Shown here in pieces: positions 28,875 through 37,857 of a DNA stretch of 64,000 nt; within the stretch, counting starts at the first letter, position 1; every line of letters begins with the position of its first letter. Both the position numbers and the translations under genes were made by a program. Under the pieces are notes generated by a model, which saw only the letters and a program-made list of their open reading frames with translations, was not told where the DNA came from and did no database searches. The DNA lies in contig NZ_AP012541.1 in NCBI RefSeq assembly GCF_000829035.1, positions 1,302,001 through 1,366,000 on the forward strand. Reading direction: 5' to 3'. The DNA comes from Lacticaseibacillus paracasei subsp. paracasei (GTDB lineage Bacteria > Bacillota > Bacilli > Lactobacillales > Lactobacillaceae).

Positions 28875-28902
28875 AACCCGCAAGCTTGCTTGCGGGTTTT
28901 TT
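28875..28902 (+). terminator. Rho-independent terminator of tuf
   Basis: AACCCGCAAG and CTTGCGGGTT form a perfect stem with six T after it. Confidence 0.93.
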
Positions 28903-29309
28903 CGTGCAGGAACGCCTGAGCAGGCTCGGTTTCTGGGCCTTCTCACGCGCTTCTCCAATGTAAGGTCATCCGGGCCCATGACTGAGTACCGTTAGATCCA
29001 AATTCAAAGCTGCACCAAGCCACTTGGCGAAACGCGATCAAAAACACAAATATGGTCATTTATCCTGACTGATTAAGCCTCCAGTCAACCGCGGTCAACG
29101 CCGGCACTGGACCTTCACTAGCATACGATGAGTGACCAAGCTTTTTCATCGCCAAAACATGACGACTGTTATATGATAGATGTTCACGAAAAGACAGAGC
29201 GTGAGCTGATGTGTTCAGAAATCTGAGCATAAGCGGCCTAGGTCATGACACTCAAGGTGCTTATGGGCAGGTATTTGCACCAGTGAACACGTTTAAGGAG
29301 GAGCCACCT
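28903..29309. other. Intergenic region between tuf and the ABC pseudogene
   Basis: No gene is supported in this stretch of about 400 bases. Its left part (about 28905-28960) has GGTTTCTGGGCC and CACGCGCTT blocks recalling the right end of repeat family 1. Its right part holds a second, clearer copy (29216-29278) directly in the leader of the ABC gene. A TATGAT at 29172 could be a -10 but has no good -35. Confidence 0.5.
29216..29278. repeat. Intergenic repeat family 1, copy E
   Basis: The left block CAGAAATCTGAGCATAAGCG resembles CTAGAAGTCGGAACATAAGCG of the copy at 53173 (about 70-80 percent by eye). The right block TCAAGGTGCTTATGGGCAGGT mirrors it, so the two ends can pair (CATAAGC with GCTTATG). 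It lies just before the ribosome site of the ABC gene. Confidence 0.5.
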
Positions 29310-31046
29310 ATGAAACGATCCACCACATGGCGCATGTTGGCGTTTTTCTGGCGTCAACTTGCGGATATGAAGCGTCAATTGATTCGAATTATAGTGGCGC
29401 TAGTGGGCGTTGCCGTTGCACAATATGCGATTCCACGCCTGTCACAGTATGTCATTGACCGCGTGATTCCGAGCCGGGCTGTCTCAACACTGGTGCTCAC
29501 AATTTTTCTGGCTTTAGGCCTGACTGCTTTGGCTGGCTTGCTGAATGCGCTCAGCACATATTGGATTGGACAGGTTAGTTTAAGCGCGATCGCCCGTATG
29601 CGTGACGCTTTATTTCGGCATACGTTGGGACTTGACATGCATTATTTCGAGACAAGTAAAACCGGGGACTTAATGGTTGTTTTAACCAGTGATGTCAACA
29701 CCTTGCAGCGTTTAATCTCAAGCAACACCTTGGGTCTGTTCGGAAGTATGCTGAGCTTTTTTGTCGTGCTGGTGTTGATGCTGATTCAAAACTGGCAGCT
29801 CACGGCGCTGATTTTGCTTACGTTTCCTGTTTTGTTCGTTTTGAATAATATTTTTGTGCGCCGAATTCGCGCTGCTTATCGGCGGGTGCGGACCAGTTCG
29901 GGTGTGATGAATAACCAAATTCAACAAGCTTTGACGAGCATTGGGCTTATCAAGAGTTTCACAACTGAAAAAGCAACCGCGAATACTTTTGAAAACGTTA
30001 ATGAGCAGAACCGCGATAATCAACTGACAGCAACACGTCTTGGAGCAACTTTTTCGCCGATTACTGATTTCGTTAACTATCTTGGTACGGCGATCATTTT
30101 AGGATTTGGTGCATTTCAGGTAATGCATGGGCAATTCACAGTCGGGCTAATTGTCGCCTATACAGCTTATCTGGGTATTCTTCAAGCACCGATTCGCCAA
30201 GTGAACGGCTTGATTCAACAATTGCAGCAAGCAACGGTTTCTTTTGAGCGGATTGAAACACTGCAGGCGGCGGTGCCGCGGGTGGTATCTCCGCCAAATG
30301 CGATCAAGTTAGCGCGTTTTCATGATCGCATTCAATTCGATCACGTCGGCTTTAGCTATGATCCGTCAGTACCTGTGCTTAAGAATATTGATTTTTCACT
30401 TGCTAAAGAACAGGTGATTGCATTGGTCGGATCTTCAGGTGCAGGGAAGACGACCATTACGAACTTGCTGGATCGATTTTATGATCCGACAGAAGGAAAA
30501 ATTACGCTTGATGGGGTCGATCTTCGCCAAGCTGACTTAGAGAGCTTGCGGCAACAGATTGCGATTGTTTCGCAAGATGTGATTCTATTAGATGGTACGA
30601 TCAAGAAGAATCTTGAATACGGTACACCAAATGCTAGTGAAGCGGCTATTTGGCAAGCCGCCGAAGCCGCCAACATTGCAACGTTTATTCGCGAATTGCC
30701 TGATGGTCTTGCCACTCAAGTTGGTGAACGGGGGATTCGTTTATCAGGCGGTTAAAAGCAGCGAATTGCCATTGCTAGAGTCTTTCTGAAAAATGCGCCA
30801 ATTGTTATTTTGGATGAAGCCACGGCTGCCCTAGACAATGAGTCAGAGCAATTTGTGCAGGCTAGTTTTGATCGGTTGATGGCGGATCGTACGTCATTAG
30901 TGATCGCCCACCGTCTGTCAACCGTCCGCCATGCGGACAATATTCTCGTACTGGAACATGGCGAGATTGTCGAATCTGGTACTCATGACCAACTGATGGC
31001 GCAAAACGGTCGTTATAAAGAACTTTATGATTTGCAATTTACTTGA
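29310..31046 (+). pseudogene. ABC exporter (permease-ATPase fusion) broken by one in-frame stop
   Basis: The frame from ATG 29310 (SD AAGGAGGAG) encodes an exporter half-transporter of about 578 codons. It has six transmembrane segments (about residues 20-300), Walker A GSSGAGKTT (about 375-383), Walker B VILDEAT and the H-loop VIAHRLS. At 30753-30755 a TAA replaces the CAA expected for Gln in the signature LSGGQKQR. The same frame then continues to 31046 with perfect NBD sequence ([15 protein letters not shown]...). One C-to-T change explains the break. The truncated product would lack the Walker B motif and H-loop. It is probably a recent inactivation, a sequencing error or a readthrough site. 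The substrate is unknown. Confidence 0.9.
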
Positions 31047-31118
31047 TAATTGCAGTTAGCTGGAAAGCTTAAAAATCGGAATCTATCGCTTCAAAGCTCT
31101 CAGGGCGGGGGAATGTGA

Positions 31119-31147
31119 AAAAAAGCGACGCTGATGTCGCCTTTTTT
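31119..31147 (+). terminator. Rho-independent terminator after the ABC pseudogene
   Basis: AAAGCGAC and GTCGCCTTT stem with a six-base loop and six T. Confidence 0.85.
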
Positions 31148-31157
31148 GGCCACAACA

Positions 31158-31186
31158 TTTACATTCAAGTGGGTTTCGGGTATCAT
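31158..31186 (+). promoter_or_regulatory. Promoter of tig
   Basis: TTTACA, 17-base spacer and TATCAT, 50 bases before the tig start. Confidence 0.65.
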
Positions 31187-31236
31187 ACATTAAGTATGCA
31201 ATGTGAAATTGCGAGACTAATTGTCGGAGGTACAGC

Positions 31237-32574
31237 ATGTCTGCAAAATGGAAAAAAAAGGGCACCAATGATGGTGAGCTCACCTTTGAAATCGATTTAC
31301 CACAAATTCAACAAGGTTTAGACCAAGCGTTTCAACGTGTTCGCAAGAACTTGACGGTTCCTGGGTTCCGTAAAGGCAAAGTTAGCCGCACCGTGTTCAA
31401 ACGGATGTATGGCGACGCTGCACTTTATGAAGATGCTTTGAACATCTTGCTGCCAGACGCTTATGAAGCAGCCGTTAAGGAATCCGGTATTGATCCGGTT
31501 GACCAGCCGCAAATCAACGTTGATTCTATGGACGAAGGCAAACCTTGGGTCATCAAGGCAACCGTTACGGTTAAGCCAGAAGTCACACTTGGCCAGTATA
31601 AGGGTCTTGAAGTGCCAAAGCAGAACGTTGAAGTTTCTGCAAAGGATATTGACGCTGAATTGGAAAAGCGTCGCGAACAGCAGGCTGAACTCGTTGTTAA
31701 AGACGACAAAGCAGCTGAAAATGGCGATACCGTTGTGATCGACTATGTCGGGACAATTGATGGGACGGAATTTGACGGCGGCTCTTCCAAGAACTATAGC
31801 TTGGAATTAGGGTCAAACTCATTCATTCCTGGCTTTGAAGAACAACTTGTTGGTCACAAATCTGGTGATGAAGTGACCGTTAATGTCACCTTCCCAGAAG
31901 ACTACAAGGCAGCTGATTTGGCTGGTAAAGCAGCCGAATTCAAGACCACGATCCATGAAGTCAAAGTTAAGGAATTGCCTGCATTGGATGACGACTTTGC
32001 GAAGGATCTTGATGATGATGTTGATACCCTTGATGAATTGAAAGCAAAAATCAAGAAGGAATTGACCGATCAGCGTGAGGAAGCTGCAAAGAATGCCGTT
32101 CAGGAAGCTGCCATCAAGGAAGCTACTGACAATGCGACGATCAAAGAAGTGCCAAATGCGATGATCGAGCAAGAAGTGCATAATCAGATGGATCAATATC
32201 TTGGCAACATGCAACGCCAAGGGATCTCACCAAAAATGTACTATCAATTAACTGGTACATCAGAGGATGATTTGCACAAGCAGTTTGAGGCTGATGCAGC
32301 TATGCGTGTTCGGACAAACTTAGTCCTTGAAGCCATCGTGAAGGCCGAAGATATTCAGCCAACCGAAGACCAAGTGAACGAAGAAGTCAAAAACTTGGCT
32401 TCTGAATACAACATGGACGAAAAGGCCGTTCGTAAGGCTTTGAGTGAAGATATGCTCAAACATGATATTGGTGTCAAACAAGCCATTGATATCATCACGG
32501 ACAGTGCAAAAGAAGTCGAATCAGCTAAAGATGATGCTGACAAAGAAGCTTCTGACGCCAAGGCTGACAAATAG
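31237..32574 (+). CDS. tig: Trigger factor
   Basis: This ribosome-associated chaperone and peptidyl-prolyl isomerase (445 aa) receives nascent chains. The N-terminal ribosome-binding domain contains the GFRKGK signature ([19 protein letters not shown]). The FKBP-type PPIase domain (about 163-248) shows [20 protein letters not shown] and [16 protein letters not shown]. The C-terminal helical arms end in an acidic/Lys tail. SD CGGAGGT precedes the ATG. It lies just before clpX, a common arrangement, but has its own promoter and terminator. Confidence 0.97.
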   Translation: MSAKWKKKGTNDGELTFEIDLPQIQQGLDQAFQRVRKNLTVPGFRKGKVSRTVFKRMYGDAALYEDALNILLPDAYEAAVKESGIDPVDQPQINVDSMDEGKPWVIKATVTVKPEVTLGQYKGLEVPKQNVEVSAKDIDAELEKRREQQAELVVKDDKAAENGDTVVIDYVGTIDGTEFDGGSSKNYSLELGSNSFIPGFEEQLVGHKSGDEVTVNVTFPEDYKAADLAGKAAEFKTTIHEVKVKELPALDDDFAKDLDDDVDTLDELKAKIKKELTDQREEAAKNAVQEAAIKEATDNATIKEVPNAMIEQEVHNQMDQYLGNMQRQGISPKMYYQLTGTSEDDLHKQFEADAAMRVRTNLVLEAIVKAEDIQPTEDQVNEEVKNLASEYNMDEKAVRKALSEDMLKHDIGVKQAIDIITDSAKEVESAKDDADKEASDAKADK

Positions 32575-32590
32575 TTTGCCGTTTCCACGT

Positions 32591-32619
32591 AAAAGAGACG
32601 ATCCCCGATCGTCTCTTTT
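32591..32619 (+). terminator. Rho-independent terminator of tig
   Basis: AAAAGAGACGAT and ATCGTCTCTTTT form a perfect 12-base stem; it reads nearly the same on both strands. Confidence 0.88.
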
Positions 32620-32732
32620 GTTGTATGAACGCGTTTTTAGCGTATACTTGACGTTATTCTTTTAGCAGAAAGAAAGGCAAGTTATTTGACAAAATGGTGG
32701 GTGTGCTTCCGCTAGTCGGCACTTGACGCTTC

Positions 32733-32741
32733 TGTTAGAAT
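32733..32741 (+). promoter_or_regulatory. Extended -10 promoter of clpX
   Basis: TGTTAGAAT lies 27 bases before the clpX ATG, with no clear -35. Confidence 0.45.
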
Positions 32742-32768
32742 GAAGGTATCAAGAAAGGGTTGAATCAG

Positions 32769-34019
32769 ATGTTTGACAACGTCGAAACGACGGGTCCAGT
32801 TACTTGTTCTTTTTGTGGCAAGTCACAGGATCAAGTGAAGAAAATCGTTGCTGGCCCTGGGGTTTATATTTGTAATGAATGCATTGACCTCTGCAAAGAG
32901 ATCATTGATGAAGAATTTAAAGAAGAAGCCTATCAGAATCTGCTTGAAGTGCCTAAGCCAGTCGAGATCATGAAGACGCTCAATGAGTATGTCATTGGTC
33001 AAGATGCCGCGAAGAAAGCTTTGTCGGTTGCGGTTTATAATCATTATAAACGAGTTAACCAAATGCAGACTGCAACGAAAGATGACACCGAACTGCAGAA
33101 AAGTAATATTGCGTTGATCGGGCCGACCGGTTCCGGTAAGACTTTCCTTGCCCAGACATTAGCCAAAATTTTGAACGTGCCATTTGCAATCGCCGATGCC
33201 ACCACACTGACCGAGGCTGGTTATGTGGGGGAAGATGTTGAAAACATCTTGCTTAAATTGCTTCAAAATGCAGACTATGATGTTGAGCGTGCTGAAAAAG
33301 GGATCGTCTATATTGACGAAATCGATAAGATCGCTAAGAAGGCAGAAAATGTTTCCATTACCCGTGATGTTTCGGGTGAAGGGGTTCAGCAAGCCTTATT
33401 GAAGATCTTAGAAGGCACGATTGCCAACGTACCGCCGCAGGGTGGCCGAAAGCACCCGCAGCAAGAGTTCATCCAGATCGATACCACTAACATTCTCTTT
33501 ATTGTTGGCGGTGCTTTTGATGGTATCGAAAATATCGTCAAGAACCGGATTGGTGAAAAGACGATCGGGTTTGGAACGGATTCAAACGAGCAAGTTGATC
33601 CGGATAAGTCACTGATGCAGCAAATTATTCCAGAAGATTTGATGCAATTTGGGATTATTCCTGAATTCATTGGCCGTATTCCGATTTTAGCCGCGCTTGA
33701 GAAGCTGAATGAAGACGATCTGGTACGGATTTTGACCGAACCGAAGAACGCCTTGGTCAAGCAGTATCAAAAGCTGCTGAGCTTGGATGATACCGACTTG
33801 GAATTCACCCCGAATGCTTTAAAGGCGATTGCCCATCAGGCAATTGTGCGCGACACTGGCGCCCGTGGTTTGCGGTCCATTATGGAAGCCATCATGCAGG
33901 ATACCATGTTTGACTTACCAAGCCGCAGCGATGTTGACAAAGTTGTCGTGACCAAGTCAGCTGTTGAAGGTAAGGCTAAGCCACAACTGGTCTTAACCAA
34001 GGGCCGTGAAGCTTCTTAA
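32769..34019 (+). CDS. clpX: ATP-dependent Clp protease ATPase subunit ClpX
   Basis: This AAA+ unfoldase (416 aa) recognises substrates, unfolds them and feeds them to ClpP. The N-terminal zinc-binding domain has four cysteines (CSFCGKSQ...ICNECIDLC). The AAA+ core has Walker A GPTGSGKT, pore loop GYVG, Walker [10 protein letters not shown], the ClpP-binding IGF loop (GEKTIGFG) and the sensor-2 GARGLRS. The start is ATG 32769 ([16 protein letters not shown]); an in-frame TTG at 32760 overlaps the AAAGGG ribosome site. It is followed by a terminator and engB, as in other Firmicutes. Confidence 0.97.
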   Translation: MFDNVETTGPVTCSFCGKSQDQVKKIVAGPGVYICNECIDLCKEIIDEEFKEEAYQNLLEVPKPVEIMKTLNEYVIGQDAAKKALSVAVYNHYKRVNQMQTATKDDTELQKSNIALIGPTGSGKTFLAQTLAKILNVPFAIADATTLTEAGYVGEDVENILLKLLQNADYDVERAEKGIVYIDEIDKIAKKAENVSITRDVSGEGVQQALLKILEGTIANVPPQGGRKHPQQEFIQIDTTNILFIVGGAFDGIENIVKNRIGEKTIGFGTDSNEQVDPDKSLMQQIIPEDLMQFGIIPEFIGRIPILAALEKLNEDDLVRILTEPKNALVKQYQKLLSLDDTDLEFTPNALKAIAHQAIVRDTGARGLRSIMEAIMQDTMFDLPSRSDVDKVVVTKSAVEGKAKPQLVLTKGREAS

Positions 34020-34034
34020 AACGCAACTGTCATG

Positions 34035-34067
34035 AAAGCATCAAGCGAAAAGCTTGGTGCTTTTTTT
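34035..34067 (+). terminator. Rho-independent terminator of clpX
   Basis: AAAGCATCAAGC and GCTTGGTGCTTT stem around a short A-rich loop, then a T-run. Confidence 0.88.
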
Positions 34068-34166
34068 GACTATTAAAAAATTCTTTTGAGGTTAGCCACG
34101 GCTGTGTTTGCGGATAAGGTGTCACCCGAATCACGACCGGTTTCTCCGGCGAGGCTGCGTAAAATA

Positions 34167-34175
34167 TGCTAAACT
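34167..34175 (+). promoter_or_regulatory. Extended -10 promoter of engB
   Basis: TGCTAAACT, about 62 bases before engB; no convincing -35. Confidence 0.4.
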
Positions 34176-34237
34176 ATTTGAAGCGGTGTTGTGTTTAGAC
34201 ATCACGTTGAGGTAAAGGCAAGAGGAGGCCGTTTGAG

Positions 34238-34834
34238 ATGGACGTGCATGACGTCAAATTAACTATTAGTGCGGTTGCGGCCGCTCAGTATCCCGAGGAC
34301 GGTCATCCAGAGATCGCTTTTTTGGGCCGCAGTAATGTCGGCAAGTCATCACTGATCAATAAACTGATTCAGCGCAAAGCCATGGCACGCACTTCTGGTG
34401 TGCCAGGTAAAACGCAGACATTGAATTTCTATGATCTTGATAGTCGACTCTTTTTTGTTGATGTACCCGGATATGGATATGCTAAGGTCAGCAAAACCGC
34501 ACGAGCGAAGTTCGCCGCCATGATTGAGACTTATCTGACGACGCGGCAACCATTGCGCGGTATTGTTTTGCTGGTCGACAGTCGGCATGAGCCTACTGCT
34601 GATGACATCAGTATGTATCAGTATTTAAAATATTATCAGCTCAGAACACTGGTGGTGGCCACCAAAATTGATAAGACGCCAAAAAGTAAACGGCTGCATG
34701 TGGCCAAACAGATCAAACAGCGACTTGATTTGAATCAGACCGACGATGTGATTCTATTTTCGGCAACAACTGGTGAAGGTTATGAGGCTGTCTGGTCTTG
34801 GCTTGAACAAACGGCTGGCTTGGAGGGAAGATAA
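34238..34834 (+). CDS. engB: Ribosome biogenesis GTPase YsxC/EngB
   Basis: An essential small GTPase (198 aa) required for late 50S ribosome assembly. G1 GRSNVGKSSL, the switch region RTSGVPGKTQTLNFY, G3 DVPGYGYAKV and G4 ATKIDK are intact. The ATG follows AGAGGAGG. Located after clpX as in Bacillus (lonA/clpX-ysxC neighbourhood). A MazG-like gene starts three bases after its stop and is probably co-transcribed. Confidence 0.96.
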   Translation: MDVHDVKLTISAVAAAQYPEDGHPEIAFLGRSNVGKSSLINKLIQRKAMARTSGVPGKTQTLNFYDLDSRLFFVDVPGYGYAKVSKTARAKFAAMIETYLTTRQPLRGIVLLVDSRHEPTADDISMYQYLKYYQLRTLVVATKIDKTPKSKRLHVAKQIKQRLDLNQTDDVILFSATTGEGYEAVWSWLEQTAGLEGR

Positions 34835-34837
34835 AGC

Positions 34838-35128
34838 ATGAATTTCAATGACTATCAGCAAAAAGCAAATCGCACCTTAGCTGGCAATGAACACGTTTTG
34901 ACTAACCTGTCATTAGGGTTGGCAAGTGAAAGCGGCGAAGCGATCGATTTAATCAAGAAATATACATTTCAGGGACAGGATCTTGATAAAGTCAAGCTGC
35001 AACATGAGCTAGGCGATGTGTTGTGGTATTTATCACAGATTGCTTTGTGGGCAGACATTGATTTTGATGATGTTGCAACGAGTAACCTTCAGGAATTGGC
35101 GAAACGCTACCCACAAGCCAAAAAATAA
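34838..35128 (+). CDS. MazG-like nucleotide pyrophosphohydrolase
   Basis: A small all-alpha NTP pyrophosphohydrolase-like protein (96 aa) of the MazG superfamily. The metal-binding pattern ExxE...ExxD is visible as ASESGEAIDLIKK and HELGDVLWYLSQIA. Family members hydrolyse NTPs or dNTPs to monophosphates and pyrophosphate, a house-cleaning role. SD TGGAGGG lies at the end of engB, and the three-base gap indicates coupling. The exact substrate cannot be read from sequence. Confidence 0.88.
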   Translation: MNFNDYQQKANRTLAGNEHVLTNLSLGLASESGEAIDLIKKYTFQGQDLDKVKLQHELGDVLWYLSQIALWADIDFDDVATSNLQELAKRYPQAKK

Positions 35129-35144
35129 TCGGTTTCTAGGTATG

Positions 35145-35173
35145 AAAAAAGCGAAGTGCGTGGGCACTTCGCT
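35145..35173. terminator. Bidirectional terminator between the MazG-like gene and the small minus-strand gene
   Basis: AGCGAAGTGC and GCACTTCGCT form a perfect ten-base stem with a GTGG loop; the A-run on the left gives a U-run for the minus strand. The stop codon of the minus-strand gene overlaps the stem. Confidence 0.88.
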
Positions 35174-35333
35174 ATTTCTTTGCTTCTTTTTCTGTTTTTT
35201 CTTTGGCCTTCTTGGCCAACTTGTCGTGGTGTTTTGGATCTGGCCCGGTTGCGTTCTCCTTATCACCAGGCAGACTGGCAAACTTATCGAACATGTCATT
35301 CAGGTTGGTTTGTGTGTTGATTTTCAGTGCCAT
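35172..35333 (-). CDS. Small charged protein of 53 residues
   Basis: The minus-strand frame starts with ATG at 35333 after a strong AAAGGGGTGG ribosome site and encodes 53 residues: MALKINTQTNLNDMFDKFASLP at the front and a Lys/Glu/Ala-rich helical tail (KLAKKAKEKTEKEAKK). It ends in a perfect terminator. The good SD, terminator and lack of a competing frame support a real gene. It resembles from memory a family of small lactobacillal and streptococcal proteins annotated SPJ_0845-like, of unknown function. Possible roles such as nucleic-acid binding are not supported by a motif. Confidence 0.78.
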   Translation of the reverse strand: MALKINTQTNLNDMFDKFASLPGDKENATGPDPKHHDKLAKKAKEKTEKEAKK

Positions 35334-35425
35334 GCACGCCACCCCTTTCCTTGCTGAAAGTATAGCATCAACACTGGGGCGCGTCTAGGTAAGTCGCCCG
35401 AACAAAAAAATCTGAAAAAATATGA

Positions 35426-35438
35426 ATGCATATTGCAT
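35426..35438. promoter_or_regulatory. Dyad overlapping the -35 of the glutamine-type transporter
   Basis: ATGCA-TAT-TGCAT is a perfect short inverted repeat whose right arm forms the -35 TTGCAT. Confidence 0.35.
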
Positions 35439-35461
35439 AAAAATCAATTTGAGTGTATAGT
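35433..35461 (+). promoter_or_regulatory. Promoter of the glutamine-type ABC transporter
   Basis: TTGCAT, a 17-base spacer and TATAGT, 26 bases before the first gene. Confidence 0.75.
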
Positions 35462-35467
35462 ACACTC
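35451..35467. promoter_or_regulatory. 17-bp palindromic candidate operator over the -10
   Basis: GAGTGTA-TAG-TACACTC is a perfect 7-3-7 dyad covering the -10 and transcription-start region, a classic repressor position. The regulator is unknown. Confidence 0.45.
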
Positions 35468-35487
35468 TTGTAATCAAGGAGGGTATT

Positions 35488-36945
35488 ATGAAGCATTTGA
35501 GACGCTGGTTGATCGCTTTAGTCGCTGTTTTTGCGGCTGTTGTGACATTGAATATGCAAACGGTCCATGCTGATGACAGCTTGGCCAAGGTTCAACAAAA
35601 AGGTACGTTGGTGATGGGCACGAGCCCTGATTATGCGCCGTATGAATTTTTAGTCAACAAGAATGGCAAGAATCAAGTTGTTGGCATGGATGTTGAAGTT
35701 GCGCGTAAGATTGCCAAGGATCTGGGTGTAAAGCTGGTCATTAAACAGATGAACTTTAACTCACTTCTGGTCGCCTTGCAGACGGGTAAGGTCGACATGG
35801 TGTTGGCGGCGATGTCACCGACGAATGCCCGACGGAAGTCAGTTGACTTTTCAAATACGTACTACAAGTCTGGACAAGACATTTTGGTCAACAAAACGGA
35901 TGCTAAGATCTACAAAGATCATAAAAGTTTTGCGAACAAGAAAGTCGGCGTCCAGAATGGCAGCTTGCAAGAGACGTTAGCGAAAACACAGATGAAGACG
36001 AGTTCCACATTGGGCTTGACTAAGGTCACCGACCTGATTTTGGCGTTGAAGACACATAAGGTAGCTGGTGTTGTCGCTGAAGGTGCGGTAGCGAAGGCTT
36101 ACACGTCAAATGATGATTCGTTAGTTGAGATTCCCGGTCACTTCAACTTATCAAGCGACACAGTCGGTACCGCGATAGGGTTTGCTAAGAACTCTGATTC
36201 ATTAGTGGCAGCCGCCAACAAGAGCTTGGCAGAGATTAAGCAAAAAGGTTTAATTAACCAGTATCTCAAAACTGCTGGCAGTTACATGAAAACCAATACT
36301 GAAGATACCAGTATGATCCATTACTGGACCTACTTCCTAAAAGGGGTCGAGTATACGCTGTTGATTAGTGCTATTGGTGCTTTCTTCGGGGTTCTACTCG
36401 GCACGATCTTCGCCTTGCTGCGGTTGAGCAAGAATAAACTGTCACATTTAATAGGTGTGTCATACATTGAGTTCGTTCGTGGCACTCCGCTGATGATTCA
36501 AGTCATGTTTGTCTATTTCGGCATAGGGATCTTCATTGATATTCCTGCGCTAATAGCAGGGTTGATTGCTGTTTCCTTGAACTCGGCGGCGTATGTGGCT
36601 GAAATTATCCGTAGCGGGATCGATAGCATTCCAGTTGGGCAAACAGAAGCTGCCCGTTCGCTCGGTCTGTCAGAGCGGCAGACGATGATAAGCGTTGTTT
36701 TACCACAAGCAATCAAGAATATTTGGCCAGCGCTTGGTAACGAATTTATCTCCTTGATTAAGGAAAGCTCGATTGTTTCCATTATCGGGGTTACCGATCT
36801 GATTTATCAGTTAACGGTTGTCCAAACCGCGACATACAAGGGAGTTCAACCAATCCTTGTCGCGATGGTCCTCTACTTTGTTCTGACATTCGGGCTGTCC
36901 AAGCTCTTGAGTCATTTTGAAAGGAAGATGAATCATGCAGCATAA
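35488..36945 (+). CDS. Amino-acid ABC transporter, fused substrate-binding and permease protein (GlnP type)
   Basis: A 485-residue fusion. It has a signal sequence (about 1-28, ending VHA-DD), an extracellular family-3 solute-binding domain (about 32-265; [32 protein letters not shown]) and a polar-amino-acid permease domain (about 285-480; [53 protein letters not shown], the EAA loop). Such fusions in lactic acid bacteria import glutamine, glutamate or asparagine. SD AAGGAGGG precedes the ATG. It overlaps the ATPase gene by 11 bases. Specificity is inferred from family only. Confidence 0.92.
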   Translation: MKHLRRWLIALVAVFAAVVTLNMQTVHADDSLAKVQQKGTLVMGTSPDYAPYEFLVNKNGKNQVVGMDVEVARKIAKDLGVKLVIKQMNFNSLLVALQTGKVDMVLAAMSPTNARRKSVDFSNTYYKSGQDILVNKTDAKIYKDHKSFANKKVGVQNGSLQETLAKTQMKTSSTLGLTKVTDLILALKTHKVAGVVAEGAVAKAYTSNDDSLVEIPGHFNLSSDTVGTAIGFAKNSDSLVAAANKSLAEIKQKGLINQYLKTAGSYMKTNTEDTSMIHYWTYFLKGVEYTLLISAIGAFFGVLLGTIFALLRLSKNKLSHLIGVSYIEFVRGTPLMIQVMFVYFGIGIFIDIPALIAGLIAVSLNSAAYVAEIIRSGIDSIPVGQTEAARSLGLSERQTMISVVLPQAIKNIWPALGNEFISLIKESSIVSIIGVTDLIYQLTVVQTATYKGVQPILVAMVLYFVLTFGLSKLLSHFERKMNHAA

Positions 36946-37681
36946 ACCTTTAATCCAAATCAATCACCTCACCAAAAAGTTTGGCGACAATGTTGTTTTG
37001 AACGATATCACCGAAACCATTGACAAAGGCGATGTGATCGTTGTTATCGGTGCTTCCGGTGGTGGGAAAAGTACCTTCCTGCGTAGCCTGAATTTACTGA
37101 ATCGACCAACAAAAGGGGAAATCCTTTTTGAAGGTACTGATTTAGTTGGTTTGAGCGAGAAAGAGCTGGATAATGTCCGAGAAAAAATGGGAATGGTGTT
37201 CCAAAGTTTTAATTTGTTCCCCAATATGACAGTTTTGGAAAACATTAAACTCGCACCACTTAAAGTCAAAGCTGTGACCGATGAAGAAGCAACCAAAACA
37301 GCCAAAGAAATCTTGGATCAAGTTGGCTTAGCCGAAAAGGCAGATGCTTATCCATCCAGTCTTTCCGGTGGTCAGCAACAGCGTGTCGCTATTGCTCGTG
37401 CATTAGCGATGCATCCTGATGTCATGCTGTTTGATGAACCAACCAGTGCCTTGGATCCTGAAATGGTTGGCGAAGTTCTGAAAGTTATGCAGGATTTGGC
37501 TAAAACCGGGATGACCATGGTTGTTGTGACCCACGAAATGGGCTTCGCCCGTAGTGTGGCCGATGAAGTATGGTTTATGGATGGCGGCAAAATCCTTGAA
37601 AAGGGGACGCCAGAACAACTGTTCGAACACCCGCAAGAAGAACGGACACAAGACTTCCTATCCAAGATTCTTGCCCAATAA
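36935..37681 (+). CDS. Amino-acid ABC transporter ATP-binding protein (GlnQ type)
   Basis: The ATPase (248 aa) that powers the preceding permease fusion. Walker [11 protein letters not shown]-loop [18 protein letters not shown], signature LSGGQQQR, Walker [14 protein letters not shown] and H-loop [10 protein letters not shown] are intact. It overlaps the upstream gene by 11 bases, so it is translationally coupled. SD AAAGGAAG lies in the upstream gene. A strong terminator ends the two-gene operon. Confidence 0.95.
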   Translation: MQHKPLIQINHLTKKFGDNVVLNDITETIDKGDVIVVIGASGGGKSTFLRSLNLLNRPTKGEILFEGTDLVGLSEKELDNVREKMGMVFQSFNLFPNMTVLENIKLAPLKVKAVTDEEATKTAKEILDQVGLAEKADAYPSSLSGGQQQRVAIARALAMHPDVMLFDEPTSALDPEMVGEVLKVMQDLAKTGMTMVVVTHEMGFARSVADEVWFMDGGKILEKGTPEQLFEHPQEERTQDFLSKILAQ

Positions 37682-37684
37682 GCA

Positions 37685-37733
37685 AAAACACCTCACCCAG
37701 CAGCTGGTAAGCGGCACTGGTTGAGGTGTTTTT
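37685..37733 (+). terminator. Rho-independent terminator of the glutamine-type transporter operon
   Basis: AAAAACACCTCA pairs with TGAGGTGTTTTT, with a further inner CAG/CTG pairing. Confidence 0.88.
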
Positions 37734-37794
37734 GGTGTGAAGTGACCATTGCTAAGTGGGGGCAGTCATGCCATCACTGATCAAAGCCGCTTGC

Positions 37795-37823
37795 TTGCAA
37801 TCTATTTTTAGAATCTTTATAAT
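37795..37823 (+). promoter_or_regulatory. Promoter of uvrC
   Basis: TTGCAA, a 17-base spacer and a consensus TATAAT, 34 bases before uvrC. No clear LexA box overlaps it. Confidence 0.75.
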
Positions 37824-37857
37824 GTTAGGCGAACATTTGTTTTATAAGGAGATTACG

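Noticed and set aside
30810..31046. Separate small gene encoding an ATPase fragment
   Set aside because: It is the in-frame continuation of the broken ABC exporter, with no ribosome site of its own.
37756..37857. Longer N-terminus of UvrC in the open frame upstream
   Set aside because: The region contains the promoter (-10 at 37818) and a clear AAGGAGAT ribosome site at the internal ATG.
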